The notes beneath the pieces are model-generated. The model saw only the letters and a program-made list of their open reading frames with translations. It was not told where the DNA came from and ran no database searches. From Pseudomonas yamanorum (GTDB taxonomy: Bacteria; Pseudomonadota; Gammaproteobacteria; Pseudomonadales; Pseudomonadaceae), in contig NZ_JACARE010000025.1 in the NCBI RefSeq assembly GCF_013386765.1, forward strand, positions 1-64,000: 64,000 nt of DNA. Reading direction: 5' to 3'. Every line of letters starts with the position of its first letter. Within the stretch, counting starts at the first letter, position 1. Both the position numbers and the translations under genes were made by a program. Positions 1-8,421 of this stretch are shown here, in pieces.

Positions 1-61
1 CCCACAGTAGAACGTGCCCGCTGTAGCTTTAGATTTTGATTTTGCCTTTGCTTCACCACAC

Positions 62-341
62 TCAAGCCGGCCTGTAGGCCGCTGTGCTTTGCTTTTGATC
101 TGCTTTTGATCTTGATCTTAGGCGCCCCGTTAAACCACGCTGGCCGAACGCAGGTAGTACGGAGCGGGTAAACCGGCAGGACGCCGGTTTAGCCGCGACG
201 GGGCAGGGACGCCCCGTCGCGGCGGCCCGCTTCGTGCTGCCGGAGTGCGGGCACACCGAGCCTAAGCGAGGTGCCGAGTGGTGGGGCAAGAGCGTTTTGC
301 TTACTTTTGCGCTTTTCAAAAGTGAGCCGCTGTAAGAGCGG
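62..341. repeat. Structured Pseudomonas intergenic repeat
   Basis: The 386 bases before the first gene hold no convincing gene. They match my memory of a long multicopy intergenic repeat found in many Pseudomonas genomes. Directly visible are back-to-back perfect hairpins: 169-177 pairs with 183-191 (9 bp, loop AGGAC), and 192-204 pairs with 211-223 (13 bp, loop AGGGAC). A 5-bp hairpin at 327-341 lies near the end. An 85-codon minus-strand reading frame (62-319) runs through it but has no recognisable domain. The element outline is approximate. Confidence 0.6.
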
Positions 342-386
342 AACCCATAGCGGCCGTTACAAAAACAACGGATATGTACACCTCTA

Positions 387-1382
387 CTAAGGATCCAACA
401 CCCCCCCGCTGTAACTGTCAGACACCCGCGAACCGGTAAACTTGGCCACCACCGCCCCCTGGGACACCAACCGCTCCCGATGCCCGGTCACCATGCGCCC
501 GGTTTGCGCCGCATACAGCACCACTTCGGAAGCCGGATCCCCAGGCCGCCGGATAATCCGTGCAAACCGCTCCCCCTCTTCCACCTGCTCGCCCAGGCCT
601 TTCTCAAACACCAACACCCCGGCACACGGCGCCAGAATGGTCTCCATACACCCCATGTCCACCACCTGCCCCCGCCAATCGGCAATCACCGGGGCTTCGT
701 CGATCACCCCGCTTGCACAGAGCCAGGCCCAGATACCATCGCCATCCTGCCCGGCCAGGGCGTCACTCACATCCGCCTGCCCGCGCAATTCAATGGTCGC
801 CGCCATTCGGGGGTTGGCGTGATTGATGATGGTTTCCTCAAACGACCCGTCGCCGCCCTCGTCCCAGACAATCACCACATCCACCTGCAACGCCGCCGCC
901 AATGCCCGGCCCTCGGGCCAAAAACTGCGGTGGATATACAGGTACGGCAGCGCTTCATCATCCGTGTGCAGGTCCAGCACCAACTCGGCATCGGCCGCCA
1001 GTTGCACCAGGCTTTTCTGCCATTGCGCCAGGTTGCTGGCCGGGCGCTCCATCGCCAATGAATGATCGAATGCCCGGTTAAAATTTTGCCCGGTGGCTTC
1101 GTGAAAACGCCCCAGCAACCGCCCCTGGCGAAACTGGCCAATGCCGAACGGGTTGGCCTGGGGCACCACCGTCACCGTGCCTTTGAGCCGCCCCTGCTCC
1201 TGGCACGCCTGCAAACGCGGCAACAGTTGGTGCAGCACCAGCATCCCGGCGATCTCGTCGGCGTGCACACCGGCTTGCAGGTGCACCCGCGGACCGCTAC
1301 CGTCTCCCTCGAAGCGCCAGGCGCCGATGTGCAAGGTGTTCCCGGAATCGCCCGGGACTTGCCACGAAAGGTCTTTTGCCAT
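387..1382 (-). CDS. Succinylglutamate desuccinylase/aspartoacylase (M14) family deacylase
   Basis: A zinc-dependent amidohydrolase of 331 residues, likely cleaving an N-acyl amino acid. The metal site is visible: His40 and Glu43 in GVHADE, and His139 in LDLHTDD. A GQNFNR motif (residues 98-103) fits substrate carboxylate binding. I chose the ATG at 1382 because AGGAGG stands just upstream; an in-frame start at 1439 would read through the operator. It is divergent from the TetR gene and its promoter region holds a TGAAC-GTTCA palindrome, so it probably belongs to the same regulon as the ABC/aminotransferase operon. The exact substrate cannot be told; DoeB-like N-acetyl-diaminobutyrate deacetylase is one possibility. 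Confidence 0.85.
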   Translation of the reverse strand: MAKDLSWQVPGDSGNTLHIGAWRFEGDGSGPRVHLQAGVHADEIAGMLVLHQLLPRLQACQEQGRLKGTVTVVPQANPFGIGQFRQGRLLGRFHEATGQNFNRAFDHSLAMERPASNLAQWQKSLVQLAADAELVLDLHTDDEALPYLYIHRSFWPEGRALAAALQVDVVIVWDEGGDGSFEETIINHANPRMAATIELRGQADVSDALAGQDGDGIWAWLCASGVIDEAPVIADWRGQVVDMGCMETILAPCAGVLVFEKGLGEQVEEGERFARIIRRPGDPASEVVLYAAQTGRMVTGHRERLVSQGAVVAKFTGSRVSDSYSGGVLDP

Positions 1383-1419
1383 GCCGTTGCCCTCCTCTTG
1401 TTGGATCTGTGGGTATATA

Positions 1420-1435
1420 TTGAACACACGTTCAA
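1420..1435. promoter_or_regulatory. Candidate TetR operator 1
   Basis: TTGAACACACGTTCAA is a perfect 6-4-6 palindrome just after an AT-rich TATATAT stretch and between the divergent deacylase and TetR starts. An almost identical site occurs at 7537-7550 upstream of the aminotransferase-ABC operon. The shared core is TGAACAC(A/T)CGTTCA. Position and symmetry suit autoregulation by the adjacent TetR protein; binding is inferred. Confidence 0.65.
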
Positions 1436-1462
1436 CCATGTATCTTGACCAAGGGTGTGCCT

Positions 1463-2065
1463 GTGACCGAAGACCGTCGCGACCTGTTGATTGCCGCCAC
1501 CCTCACCAGCCTCGCCCGGGACGGGCATGCCGGCATTTCCGTGCGGCGCATCGCCGCTGAAGCCGGGGTTTCGGTGGGGTTGCTCAATCACCATTTCGGC
1601 AGCATCGATGCCCTGATCGCCGAGACCTACCACAAGCTCGCCAGCGAACTGACCACCGCCCTGTGGCAGGAAGTCGATCAGGCCCAAGGCCCGGCGGCGC
1701 GGCTGGATGCATTCCTCGCCGGGTCGTTTTCCTCACGGGTCATGGACCCGAAATTGCTCGGTGTGTGGGTGGTGTTCTGGAGCCTGATCCGCCATTCGGA
1801 CCACGTGAACGACTCCCACGAAAAAAGCTACCGCGCCTACCTCGAACTGATTCGCCAATTGCTCGACGACCTGGCCGCGAGCGAAGGCTTTGTGATCCAC
1901 GACACGCGCCTGGCGGCCATCGGCTTATCGGCGATGCTCGACGGACTCTGGCTCGAGTGGTGCCTCAACCCCGGCACCTTCAGCCCCGCCAACGGGCTGC
2001 ACATCTGCCGCTGCTGGATACAGGGGCTGCGTCACGGAGCATTCGGCGCCGACCACGTCCTGTGA
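1463..2065 (+). CDS. TetR/AcrR family transcriptional regulator (BetI-like)
   Basis: A 200-residue regulator with a TetR helix-turn-helix at about residues 25-46 (SVRRIAAEAGVSVGLLNHHF) and a ligand-binding C-terminal half that includes a BetI-like LLDDLAA region. The start is uncertain: GTG at 1463 has AAGGG 8 bases upstream, while a TTG at 1445 and GTG at 1457 are in frame. It is divergent from the deacylase across operator 1. Its last 141 bases overlap the 3' end of the convergent transporter gene. It probably represses the deacylase and the 7456-1925 operon until an amino-acid-like ligand binds. Confidence 0.88.
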   Translation: MTEDRRDLLIAATLTSLARDGHAGISVRRIAAEAGVSVGLLNHHFGSIDALIAETYHKLASELTTALWQEVDQAQGPAARLDAFLAGSFSSRVMDPKLLGVWVVFWSLIRHSDHVNDSHEKSYRAYLELIRQLLDDLAASEGFVIHDTRLAAIGLSAMLDGLWLEWCLNPGTFSPANGLHICRCWIQGLRHGAFGADHVL

Positions 2066-2923
2066 CACGGGATGCCGGGCACTGAGCATGGCCAGGGTGC
2101 CGCTGATGGCGATCAGCACCGCGCCGAAGATCAGCGACACGTCCATCACCGTGCCCCACACCAGGCTCGACAGCAGGAACGCCCAGATCAACCCGGTGTA
2201 CTCAAACGGTGCTAACAGCGTCGCCGTGGCCCGGCGGAAACTCGCAAACAGCAGGAACTGGCCAATGCCACCCACCAGCCCGGCGCCGAGCATACCCAGC
2301 CACGCCGGTGTGGGTGACGGTGTATGCGTCCAGGGCAGCGTCACCGCCATGCAGATCACAAACACCACGTTGGTGATCAGCATCTGTTCCAGCACTGAAG
2401 TGTTGTCGTCTACCTGGCGCAGCTGGATATAGGTAAACGCCCAGCACAGCGCCGCCGCCAGCGTCAGGCCGATAGGCAGCGGGTCGACCATGCTGCTGGG
2501 ACGACAGGCGATCACCACGCCCACAAAGCCGATGATCAGCGAAAGCCACTGGCCACGACTGGCGCGCTCCTTGAGGATCAGCGCTGCCAGCAAGGTGACC
2601 ATGATCGGCGCGGAAAAATACAGGGTGGTCATTTCCGCCAGGGTCAGGTCCTTGGCCGCGGTGTAGTAAAGCAACCAGGCCAGCAGCGACAGCAGGCCGC
2701 GGATGATCAACAGCTTGCGGCTGACCGAATTCCAGGCCCGCTTGAGCAGGCCAAGGCGCCCGGCGATCACGCACGCGGTGACCACCACCAGGCTGCGCCA
2801 GAACAGGATGGTGAACACTGAATAGTCGGCCACCAGCCATTTGATTCCGGCGTCCTGCAATGCCAGGAACGCATAGGCCAGCGAGCACAGGGCAATCCCT
2901 TGCAACGAGCGATCGGTTTTCAT
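1925..2923 (-). CDS. DMT superfamily (EamA) inner-membrane transporter
   Basis: A 332-residue protein with two EamA repeats, about ten hydrophobic helices from residue 8 to about 285. It is likely an exporter of small metabolites or amino acids. The start ATG overlaps the upstream permease stop by 4 bases, so it is translationally coupled as the last gene of the ABC operon. About 48 hydrophilic residues at the C-terminus (after the last helix) are encoded antisense to the TetR gene, which makes it longer than the usual 290-300 residues of the family. The tail shows no motif. Confidence 0.85.
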   Translation of the reverse strand: MKTDRSLQGIALCSLAYAFLALQDAGIKWLVADYSVFTILFWRSLVVVTACVIAGRLGLLKRAWNSVSRKLLIIRGLLSLLAWLLYYTAAKDLTLAEMTTLYFSAPIMVTLLAALILKERASRGQWLSLIIGFVGVVIACRPSSMVDPLPIGLTLAAALCWAFTYIQLRQVDDNTSVLEQMLITNVVFVICMAVTLPWTHTPSPTPAWLGMLGAGLVGGIGQFLLFASFRRATATLLAPFEYTGLIWAFLLSSLVWGTVMDVSLIFGAVLIAISGTLAMLSARHPVSQDVVGAECSVTQPLYPAAADVQPVGGAEGAGVEAPLEPESVEHRR

Positions 2924-3636
2924 CCGGCCGACCTGCGCAACGGTGTGCCACGCCGCTCGGCAATCGCGTACAGGGCTTCAATCAGGAACGTCAGGCACAG
3001 GTAAACCCCGGCCACCAACAGCAGCGGCTGATAGATCTGCAAGGTCTGGGCACGCACCACGTTGGCGGCGCCGAGCAGGTCGACCACCGCGATGGTGGAC
3101 GCCAGTGCCGTGGACTTGAGCAACATCACCGTCTCCCCCGCGAGTGTCGGCAGCAACAGGCGCATCGCTCGTGGCAAGCGCACCCGCAACAGTGCCTGGC
3201 GTGGCGTCATGCCGAACGCCGAGGCGGCTTCCATTTCGCCCTTGGGCACCGCCAGCAGGCCGCCGCGAATCACTTCACCGACGTAGGCGCCTACCGAGAG
3301 CACCAGGGCGAACACAATGTACCAGTAGCCGTCCCGCAGGAACGGCCACAGGAAGCTTGCGCGAATCATCGGGAACTGGGCAAACAGGCTGCCCAGGCCG
3401 TAGTAAAAGATGTAGATCTGGATCAGCAACGGCGTGCCCCGCAGCACGCTGGTGTACCCCAGCGCACAACGGGCCAGCCACTTGCGCCGCGACAGCCGCG
3501 CCAACGCCACCAGCACCGCCAGGGCGAAGCCCAACAGTGCCGAGATCACCAACAGCGACAGGGTCGTCTGCAAGCCCTTGGCGATCAGTCCTGCGTAATA
3601 ACTTATCCACTCAGGCATGTGCGGCTCACTCGACAA
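2920..3636 (-). CDS. Polar amino acid ABC transporter permease (HisM type)
   Basis: A 238-residue inner-membrane permease with about five membrane helices. The ABC-permease EAA loop is at about residues 143-175 (EMEAASAFGMTPRQALLRVR followed by LPRA). It would pair with the neighbouring permease and the ATPase encoded at 5462-7456. It overlaps the upstream permease by 11 bases. A second start at 3618 (MPEW) is possible and matches the usual N-terminus of the family better. Confidence 0.9.
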   Translation of the reverse strand: MSSEPHMPEWISYYAGLIAKGLQTTLSLLVISALLGFALAVLVALARLSRRKWLARCALGYTSVLRGTPLLIQIYIFYYGLGSLFAQFPMIRASFLWPFLRDGYWYIVFALVLSVGAYVGEVIRGGLLAVPKGEMEAASAFGMTPRQALLRVRLPRAMRLLLPTLAGETVMLLKSTALASTIAVVDLLGAANVVRAQTLQIYQPLLLVAGVYLCLTFLIEALYAIAERRGTPLRRSAG

Positions 3637-4330
3637 CCGGCATCCAGCGACGAATACGTCGTTCCAGGCGCCCGGACAGGTAGTTGGAGGCCAATGTCAC
3701 CAGGTAATACAAGGCGGCGGCCGTGAGGTAGAACAACAGGTAATGCCGGGTCGAGCCCGCGGCCTGCTTGGCGGTGTACAGCAGTTCGTTGGTGCCCACC
3801 ACGCTGATCAGCGCGCTGTCCTTGATCAGGTTGATCCACAGGTTGGACATGCCGGCCAGCGCGTATGGCGCCATGATCGGCAGGGTCACCCGGCGGAACA
3901 GGCCAAAGCCGCTCAAGCCAAAGGCCCGTGCCGCTTCGATCTGCCCGTGGGGAATCGCCAGGATCGCCGCGCGGAAAATCTCCGAGGCGTATGCGCCTTG
4001 CACCAGGCCCAGCACCAGGATCGCCACCAGCGGCCCGCTGATATTGAACTGCTCGAACCCCAGCCACAGCATCAATGCGTTGAGAGCCATGGAGCCTGCG
4101 TAATACAACAACAGGATCAGCAGCAACTCGGGCACCGCGCGGAACACCGTGGTGTAGCCGCGCATCAGCATGGCAATCGGGCGCGGCGCACTGAGCTTGG
4201 CACAGGCCACCACCAGGCCGATCAGCAGCCCCACCGCAAACGAGCCGGCGGAGATCTGCAGGGTCATCCATAACCCTTTGAGCAGTGCGTTGCCCCAGCC
4301 TTGCTCGCTGAAGTTGAGTAGATCGAACAT
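3626..4330 (-). CDS. Polar amino acid ABC transporter permease (HisQ type)
   Basis: A 234-residue permease with about five helices and the EAA loop QIEAARAFGLSGFGLFRRVT followed by LP. It is the partner of the downstream permease. A 269-bp gap containing a large REPIN separates it from the binding-protein gene. This arrangement is common in ABC operons, where such hairpins hold binding-protein mRNA at a higher level than permease mRNA. Confidence 0.9.
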   Translation of the reverse strand: MFDLLNFSEQGWGNALLKGLWMTLQISAGSFAVGLLIGLVVACAKLSAPRPIAMLMRGYTTVFRAVPELLLILLLYYAGSMALNALMLWLGFEQFNISGPLVAILVLGLVQGAYASEIFRAAILAIPHGQIEAARAFGLSGFGLFRRVTLPIMAPYALAGMSNLWINLIKDSALISVVGTNELLYTAKQAAGSTRHYLLFYLTAAALYYLVTLASNYLSGRLERRIRRWMPVVE

Positions 4331-4364
4331 CGGCGCTCCCTATTTCTATGACAAGCAATGACCC

Positions 4365-4583
4365 TCTGGCGAGGGAGCTTGCTGTTGCGACGGAGCTTTT
4401 GTGGCTAGGGTGTTGCTGTGGTGAGGGAGCTGTTGTGGCGAGGGAGCTTGCTCCCGCTGGACTGCGTAGCAGGCCCATTTTTTGGGGGCGCTTCGCACCC
4501 CAGCGGGAGCAAGCTCCCTCGCCACAACAGCTCCCTCATCACAAGAGCTCTCTCATTACAGCAAGCTCCCTCACCACAAAAGC
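4365..4583. repeat. Expanded REPIN with mirrored tandem units (family A)
   Basis: The core arms at 4434-4460 and 4500-4526 are a perfect inverted repeat of 27 bases around a 39-base loop; family A arms begin TGTGGCGAGGGAGC. On the left side at least three degraded copies of the arm's first 17-18 bases stand in tandem (4365-4382, 4383-4400, 4417-4433). Complementary copies follow on the right (4527-4543, 4544-4560, 4561-4578). The result is a long imperfect palindrome between the binding-protein and permease genes. Confidence 0.8.
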
Positions 4584-4599
4584 GCCCCCCTCTACCGGG

Positions 4600-5436
4600 T
4601 TAGTTTGTGTAGGGGCTGTCACATACTTTGCTGATGTAGGCTGGCGTGTCGGCGCGCTTGCACGGGCTCACCGACACACCAAACACACTCTGCGACAGGT
4701 CAGCGTAGTCCTTGCTCACCAGCAACTCACCGATGGCCTTGTCCAGACGGGCCTTGAGTTCAGTGTCTTCCTTGCGCAGGCCAGCGCCCACGCCACGGCC
4801 GATGATCGGGTCGTAAGGCACTTCGGCGATCTCGGCCAGCCCCTGGGCTTCAGGAGTTTTCACCATCATGGCGATGGCGACACCGTCGGCCATCATCAAG
4901 TCGGTGCGCCCGGCAATCAGGTCGGCGTTGGCCGATTCCTGGGTGTCGTAGTACTTCAGGTCAGCAATTTTCTCGTAGTACTTCTTCAGGTAGTTGGCAC
5001 TGACCGTGGAGATCTGCACGCCGATGATCTTGCCCTTCAGCCCTGCCGGCGAAACCTCGACAGTCGTGCCCTTCGGCCCAGCAATGCCCAGCAGCGAATC
5101 GTAGTAGGCGCGGCTGAACGCGATCTGTTTTTCACGCTCTTCGGTGACCGACATCGAGGAGAAGATCACGTCGATTTTCTTCGCCAGCAACGACGGAATA
5201 ATCCCGTCCCACGCCACTTCCTTGATCTGGCACTCGGCTTTCATCAAGCCGCAGAGCTTGTGGATCAGGTCCACCTCAAAGCCCGTCCACTCGCCGTTAC
5301 CGCCCTTTACCGTAAACGGTGGGTAAGGTTCTGCCGCTACCGCGAACACGATGGGTTTCTCCGCCGCCAACGCAGTACCTGCCGCCAGCATCAACACTGC
5401 ACTGCTCAACCACTTTGCCAAACGTTTGGATTTCAT
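4600..5436 (-). CDS. Periplasmic amino acid-binding protein (ABC transporter)
   Basis: A 278-residue solute-binding protein (SBP_bac_3 type). It begins with a signal peptide of about 24 residues ending at TALA-AEKP, followed by the family signature FAVAAEPYPPFTVKG and GFEVDLIHKLC. Ligand contacts are expected around the SVTEERE and MMADGVA segments. I chose ATG at 5436 because an upstream in-frame start at 5505 would spoil the signal peptide. It lies 26 bases after the fused aminotransferase-ATPase gene. Substrate is unknown; the polar or cationic amino acid subfamily fits best. Confidence 0.9.
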   Translation of the reverse strand: MKSKRLAKWLSSAVLMLAAGTALAAEKPIVFAVAAEPYPPFTVKGGNGEWTGFEVDLIHKLCGLMKAECQIKEVAWDGIIPSLLAKKIDVIFSSMSVTEEREKQIAFSRAYYDSLLGIAGPKGTTVEVSPAGLKGKIIGVQISTVSANYLKKYYEKIADLKYYDTQESANADLIAGRTDLMMADGVAIAMMVKTPEAQGLAEIAEVPYDPIIGRGVGAGLRKEDTELKARLDKAIGELLVSKDYADLSQSVFGVSVSPCKRADTPAYISKVCDSPYTN

Positions 5437-5461
5437 GATCTTGCCCCGTCTTTTTTTGGAG

Positions 5462-7456
5462 TTAGCGAGTTTGATGCGCGTTGACGAACTGCCGGCAACG
5501 TTCACTGCGTGGGTCGATAAACACTGAGTCCGGCGAGCCGGTTTCCTCGATCAGGCCTTGGTGCAAAAACGCGACTTTGGATGACACATCCCGGGCGAAC
5601 GCCATTTCATGGGTGACCAGGATCATGGTGCGGCCTTCCTCGGCCAGGGAACGAATCACCCGCAGCACTTCGCCCACCAGTTCCGGGTCCAGGGCCGAGG
5701 TGGGTTCGTCGAACAACATGACTTTGGGGCGCATGGCCAGGGCGCGGGCGATGGCCACCCGCTGCTGCTGGCCGCCGGAGAGGAACGCCGGGTATTCGTT
5801 GCGCTTGGCGGCCAGGCCGACCCGGTCGAGCAAGGCCTCGGCGCGTTCGATGGCTTCGGCACGGCTTTCCCGCAGCACCTGGATCGGCGCTTCGATCAGG
5901 TTTTCCAGCACGGTGCGATGGGGCCACAGGTTGAAGTTCTGGAACACCATGCCCAGCGTCGAGCGGATCCGTACCAGCTGTTTGGCGTCGGCCACCAGCG
6001 GTGCGCCGGGGCGGCCGTAGTTGAGTTTGATGCTTTCACCGTCCACATGAATGCTGCCCTGGTCCGGCACTTCGAGCATGTTGATGCACCGCAGCAGGGT
6101 GCTTTTGCCCGAGCCGCTGGCGCCGATCAGCGAGATCACCTCGCCTTCGTGGGCCGTCAGGGAAATGCCCTTGAGCACTTCGATATTGCCGAAGCGTTTG
6201 TGCAGGTCGAGCACCTCGATCATCTTTTTCGCGACCACCGGCTGCACGCTGATGATTTTTGCCGCAGGTTCTATGCGTGGCTCGCCGGCGAGCTTGGCGA
6301 CGAAGCGGCTGATGCGCTCGCAGGCCTCGGCCAGTCGCGCTTCACCCAGGGTGAATGACAACCGCACAAAGCCCTGTGCCGGCTCACCGAAAGCGGCAGC
6401 ATCCAGTACGGAAACCCCCGCTTCGCGGAACAGCCGCCAGGCGAAGTCCAGGGAACTGAGGCCGGTGTCCCGCACATCCACCAGCACGAACATGCCGGCT
6501 TGCGGGGCGCGGACATGAATGCCCGGGCAACCGGCGAGGCCGGTCACCACCAGGTCGCGGCGACGACGGTAGGTCTCACGCATGCCATGGGTGACTTCAT
6601 CGTGGGCCAGCACGGCGGCGGTCGCGGCTTGCATCACAAACCCCGGCAAGCCGTACAGCATGCTCAACACCAGGGTTTCGGCGTGGGCCACCATGGCAGG
6701 TTCTGCGACGATCCAGCCGATGCGCCAGCCGGTCATGGCGTGGGATTTGGACAGGCTGCCAATCACGATGCAACGCTCGGCCATGCCCGGCAGCGCGGCC
6801 AGGCTGTGGTACTCACCGTCGAACACCAGGCTTTCGTAGACCTCGTCCACCACGACCCACAGTTCATGCTCGATCGCCAGGTCGGCAATCGCTTGCAGCT
6901 CCTGGGGGGTGAGCACCACGCCTGTGGGGTTATTGGGGTTGGAGAAGAAAATCGCCCGGGTGCGCGGCGTGATGGCGGCGGCCAGCAGCGCCGGGTCAAG
7001 ACGAAAACCCGAGTCGGCGGAACACGGCACCCGCACCAGCGTTGCGCCGCTGGCCTTGAGGGTAGCTTCATAGGTGACATACATCGGGTCGAGGACGATC
7101 ACTTCATCACCGGCCTGCAACAGGCACAGCGAGGTGACGAACAAGGCGTTTTGCGCACCGGCCACGGTGATGACGTTTTCAGCGCTCAGCGGTCGGGCCA
7201 GGGATTTGCTGTAACGGGCGGCAATCGCATCCCGCAGCGCCGGGCGGCCGGGAATTTCGGTGTAGTGGGTGTCGCCCTGGCGCAGGGCTTCGACGGCGGC
7301 GTCGGTGATGAACGAAGGTGTGGCGAAATCCGGGTCGCCGACACTCAGGATAATGATGTCTTCACCTTTGCTGCTGGCCTGGAACGCGGCGTGGTGGATG
7401 TCCCAGGCGGCTACGCCCTGCCCTGCAATTCGCTCAACAAAGGGTGAAAACCGCAT
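5462..7456 (-). CDS. Fusion of class I aminotransferase and amino acid ABC transporter ATPase
   Basis: A 664-residue protein with two complete domains. Residues 1 to about 390 form a fold-type I PLP aminotransferase: NPNNPTGVV, VVVDEVYESLVF, and the PLP lysine in SLSKSHAMTGWRIGW. A linker of about 20 residues follows. From about residue 412 comes an ABC ATPase with Walker A GASGSGKST (445-453), Q-loop VFQNFNLWP, signature LSGGQQQRVAIARALA and Walker B VMLFDEPTSALDP. The frame is open throughout. Met412 could act as an internal start, but its ribosome site is weak. AGAGG precedes the main ATG. It heads the ABC operon behind operator 2, so the imported substrate is probably transaminated. Confidence 0.9.
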   Translation of the reverse strand: MRFSPFVERIAGQGVAAWDIHHAAFQASSKGEDIIILSVGDPDFATPSFITDAAVEALRQGDTHYTEIPGRPALRDAIAARYSKSLARPLSAENVITVAGAQNALFVTSLCLLQAGDEVIVLDPMYVTYEATLKASGATLVRVPCSADSGFRLDPALLAAAITPRTRAIFFSNPNNPTGVVLTPQELQAIADLAIEHELWVVVDEVYESLVFDGEYHSLAALPGMAERCIVIGSLSKSHAMTGWRIGWIVAEPAMVAHAETLVLSMLYGLPGFVMQAATAAVLAHDEVTHGMRETYRRRRDLVVTGLAGCPGIHVRAPQAGMFVLVDVRDTGLSSLDFAWRLFREAGVSVLDAAAFGEPAQGFVRLSFTLGEARLAEACERISRFVAKLAGEPRIEPAAKIISVQPVVAKKMIEVLDLHKRFGNIEVLKGISLTAHEGEVISLIGASGSGKSTLLRCINMLEVPDQGSIHVDGESIKLNYGRPGAPLVADAKQLVRIRSTLGMVFQNFNLWPHRTVLENLIEAPIQVLRESRAEAIERAEALLDRVGLAAKRNEYPAFLSGGQQQRVAIARALAMRPKVMLFDEPTSALDPELVGEVLRVIRSLAEEGRTMILVTHEMAFARDVSSKVAFLHQGLIEETGSPDSVFIDPRSERCRQFVNAHQTR

Positions 7457-7536
7457 GCCAGTGCCTCTCGTTCAATCAGAAAAAGCGCAAGCCCGCTTGT
7501 TGGCAAGCGGGGGGTTGCAGCCAACATAATTGAAAC

Positions 7537-7550
7537 TGAACACTCGTTCA
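7537..7550. promoter_or_regulatory. Candidate TetR operator 2
   Basis: TGAACACTCGTTCA is a 5-4-5 palindrome about 80 bases upstream of the aminotransferase-ABC fusion gene. It differs from the site at 1420-1435 by one base in the spacer over the shared stretch, including the following AAC. It probably lets the TetR regulator control both ends of this 7-kb region together. Confidence 0.62.
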
Positions 7551-7559
7551 ACGGCAAAA

Positions 7560-8351
7560 TCAGCGGATGTCGTTAACAGCTAAAACAGGTCGTTGTGGTG
7601 GTTTGCCCATCAGGTTGCACTGGTGGTCTTGCAGCTCCTCGGCAGACGCCAGGTTCCACTCCTTGAGGGTCAGCCGGGTGGTCAACAGCACGAAGTTGCC
7701 ATCTGCCTCGGGTGCCAGCAACAGGCTGTAGCTGGCCATGGCGTCGCCCTGGGCCTGTACGTACTCATTCAGGATGGCGAGCGGGTCACGCAGGTCGAAG
7801 TCTGCCGCCGACAGGGTACGGGCACTGTAGGTGTGCCCCTGCAGTTTCACCGGCAGGGTTTGCCAGTGCTCGTCGAGGGTCGCGGCGCGTTCGTTGAGGG
7901 TGTTGAACACATCGGGGCGCAGGCAGGCGATATGGATATGCAGCTGGTTTTGCGAGCGGCCATACCGGGAGTTGATCGCCAGCGACACATAGCGGTCGGC
8001 AATCGGCGCAGGCAGGCCGCTGGACAGTACCGCGTGGTTCTTCCAGGCCTGGGCGAAGTAATGCGGCAGCAAATCCCGGGTCAGGGCAATGTCTTCGATG
8101 CCGGTGACCTTGTCGGTGGGGATCAACAAGTCCTGATACGGGCCGTTGAGGTCCTTGAGCAGCACGAAGCCCTTGTCCGGGTCCACCTTGAGGCATGGGC
8201 TGGGGTTTTGGTGCTGGTTCTGGTCGGGCACGCATTGGCGGCTGACGATCTGCCACAGCACATCGGGGTTGCCCCGCCATTTCAAGGCGCCCGCCAACGC
8301 CGCCACACACAACAAGCCACCGATAAGCGTAAATACGGTACCGCGCTTCAT
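7560..8351 (-). CDS. cdh: CDP-diacylglycerol pyrophosphatase
   Basis: A 263-residue membrane-anchored enzyme that hydrolyses CDP-diacylglycerol to phosphatidate and CMP. One N-terminal hydrophobic segment (about residues 6-22) anchors it. The HIT-superfamily histidine motif NQLHIHIACL is visible at the centre, with the family's cysteines in the N-terminal third. Start ATG 8351 has GAGG 9 bases upstream. It is on the same strand as the aldo/keto reductase, 70 bases downstream, and may share its transcript. Confidence 0.85.
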   Translation of the reverse strand: MKRGTVFTLIGGLLCVAALAGALKWRGNPDVLWQIVSRQCVPDQNQHQNPSPCLKVDPDKGFVLLKDLNGPYQDLLIPTDKVTGIEDIALTRDLLPHYFAQAWKNHAVLSSGLPAPIADRYVSLAINSRYGRSQNQLHIHIACLRPDVFNTLNERAATLDEHWQTLPVKLQGHTYSARTLSAADFDLRDPLAILNEYVQAQGDAMASYSLLLAPEADGNFVLLTTRLTLKEWNLASAEELQDHQCNLMGKPPQRPVLAVNDIR

Positions 8352-8421
8352 GCCAAAAACCTCGACGCCAAAGGGATGTCTATTGTTGTTTTGCAACTGC
8401 CGGACATCCCTGTCGCAAAGG

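Noticed and set aside
62..319. 85-codon minus-strand frame inside the first repeat
   Set aside because: It lies wholly in a multicopy structured repeat, covers both perfect hairpins and has no domain or ribosome site.
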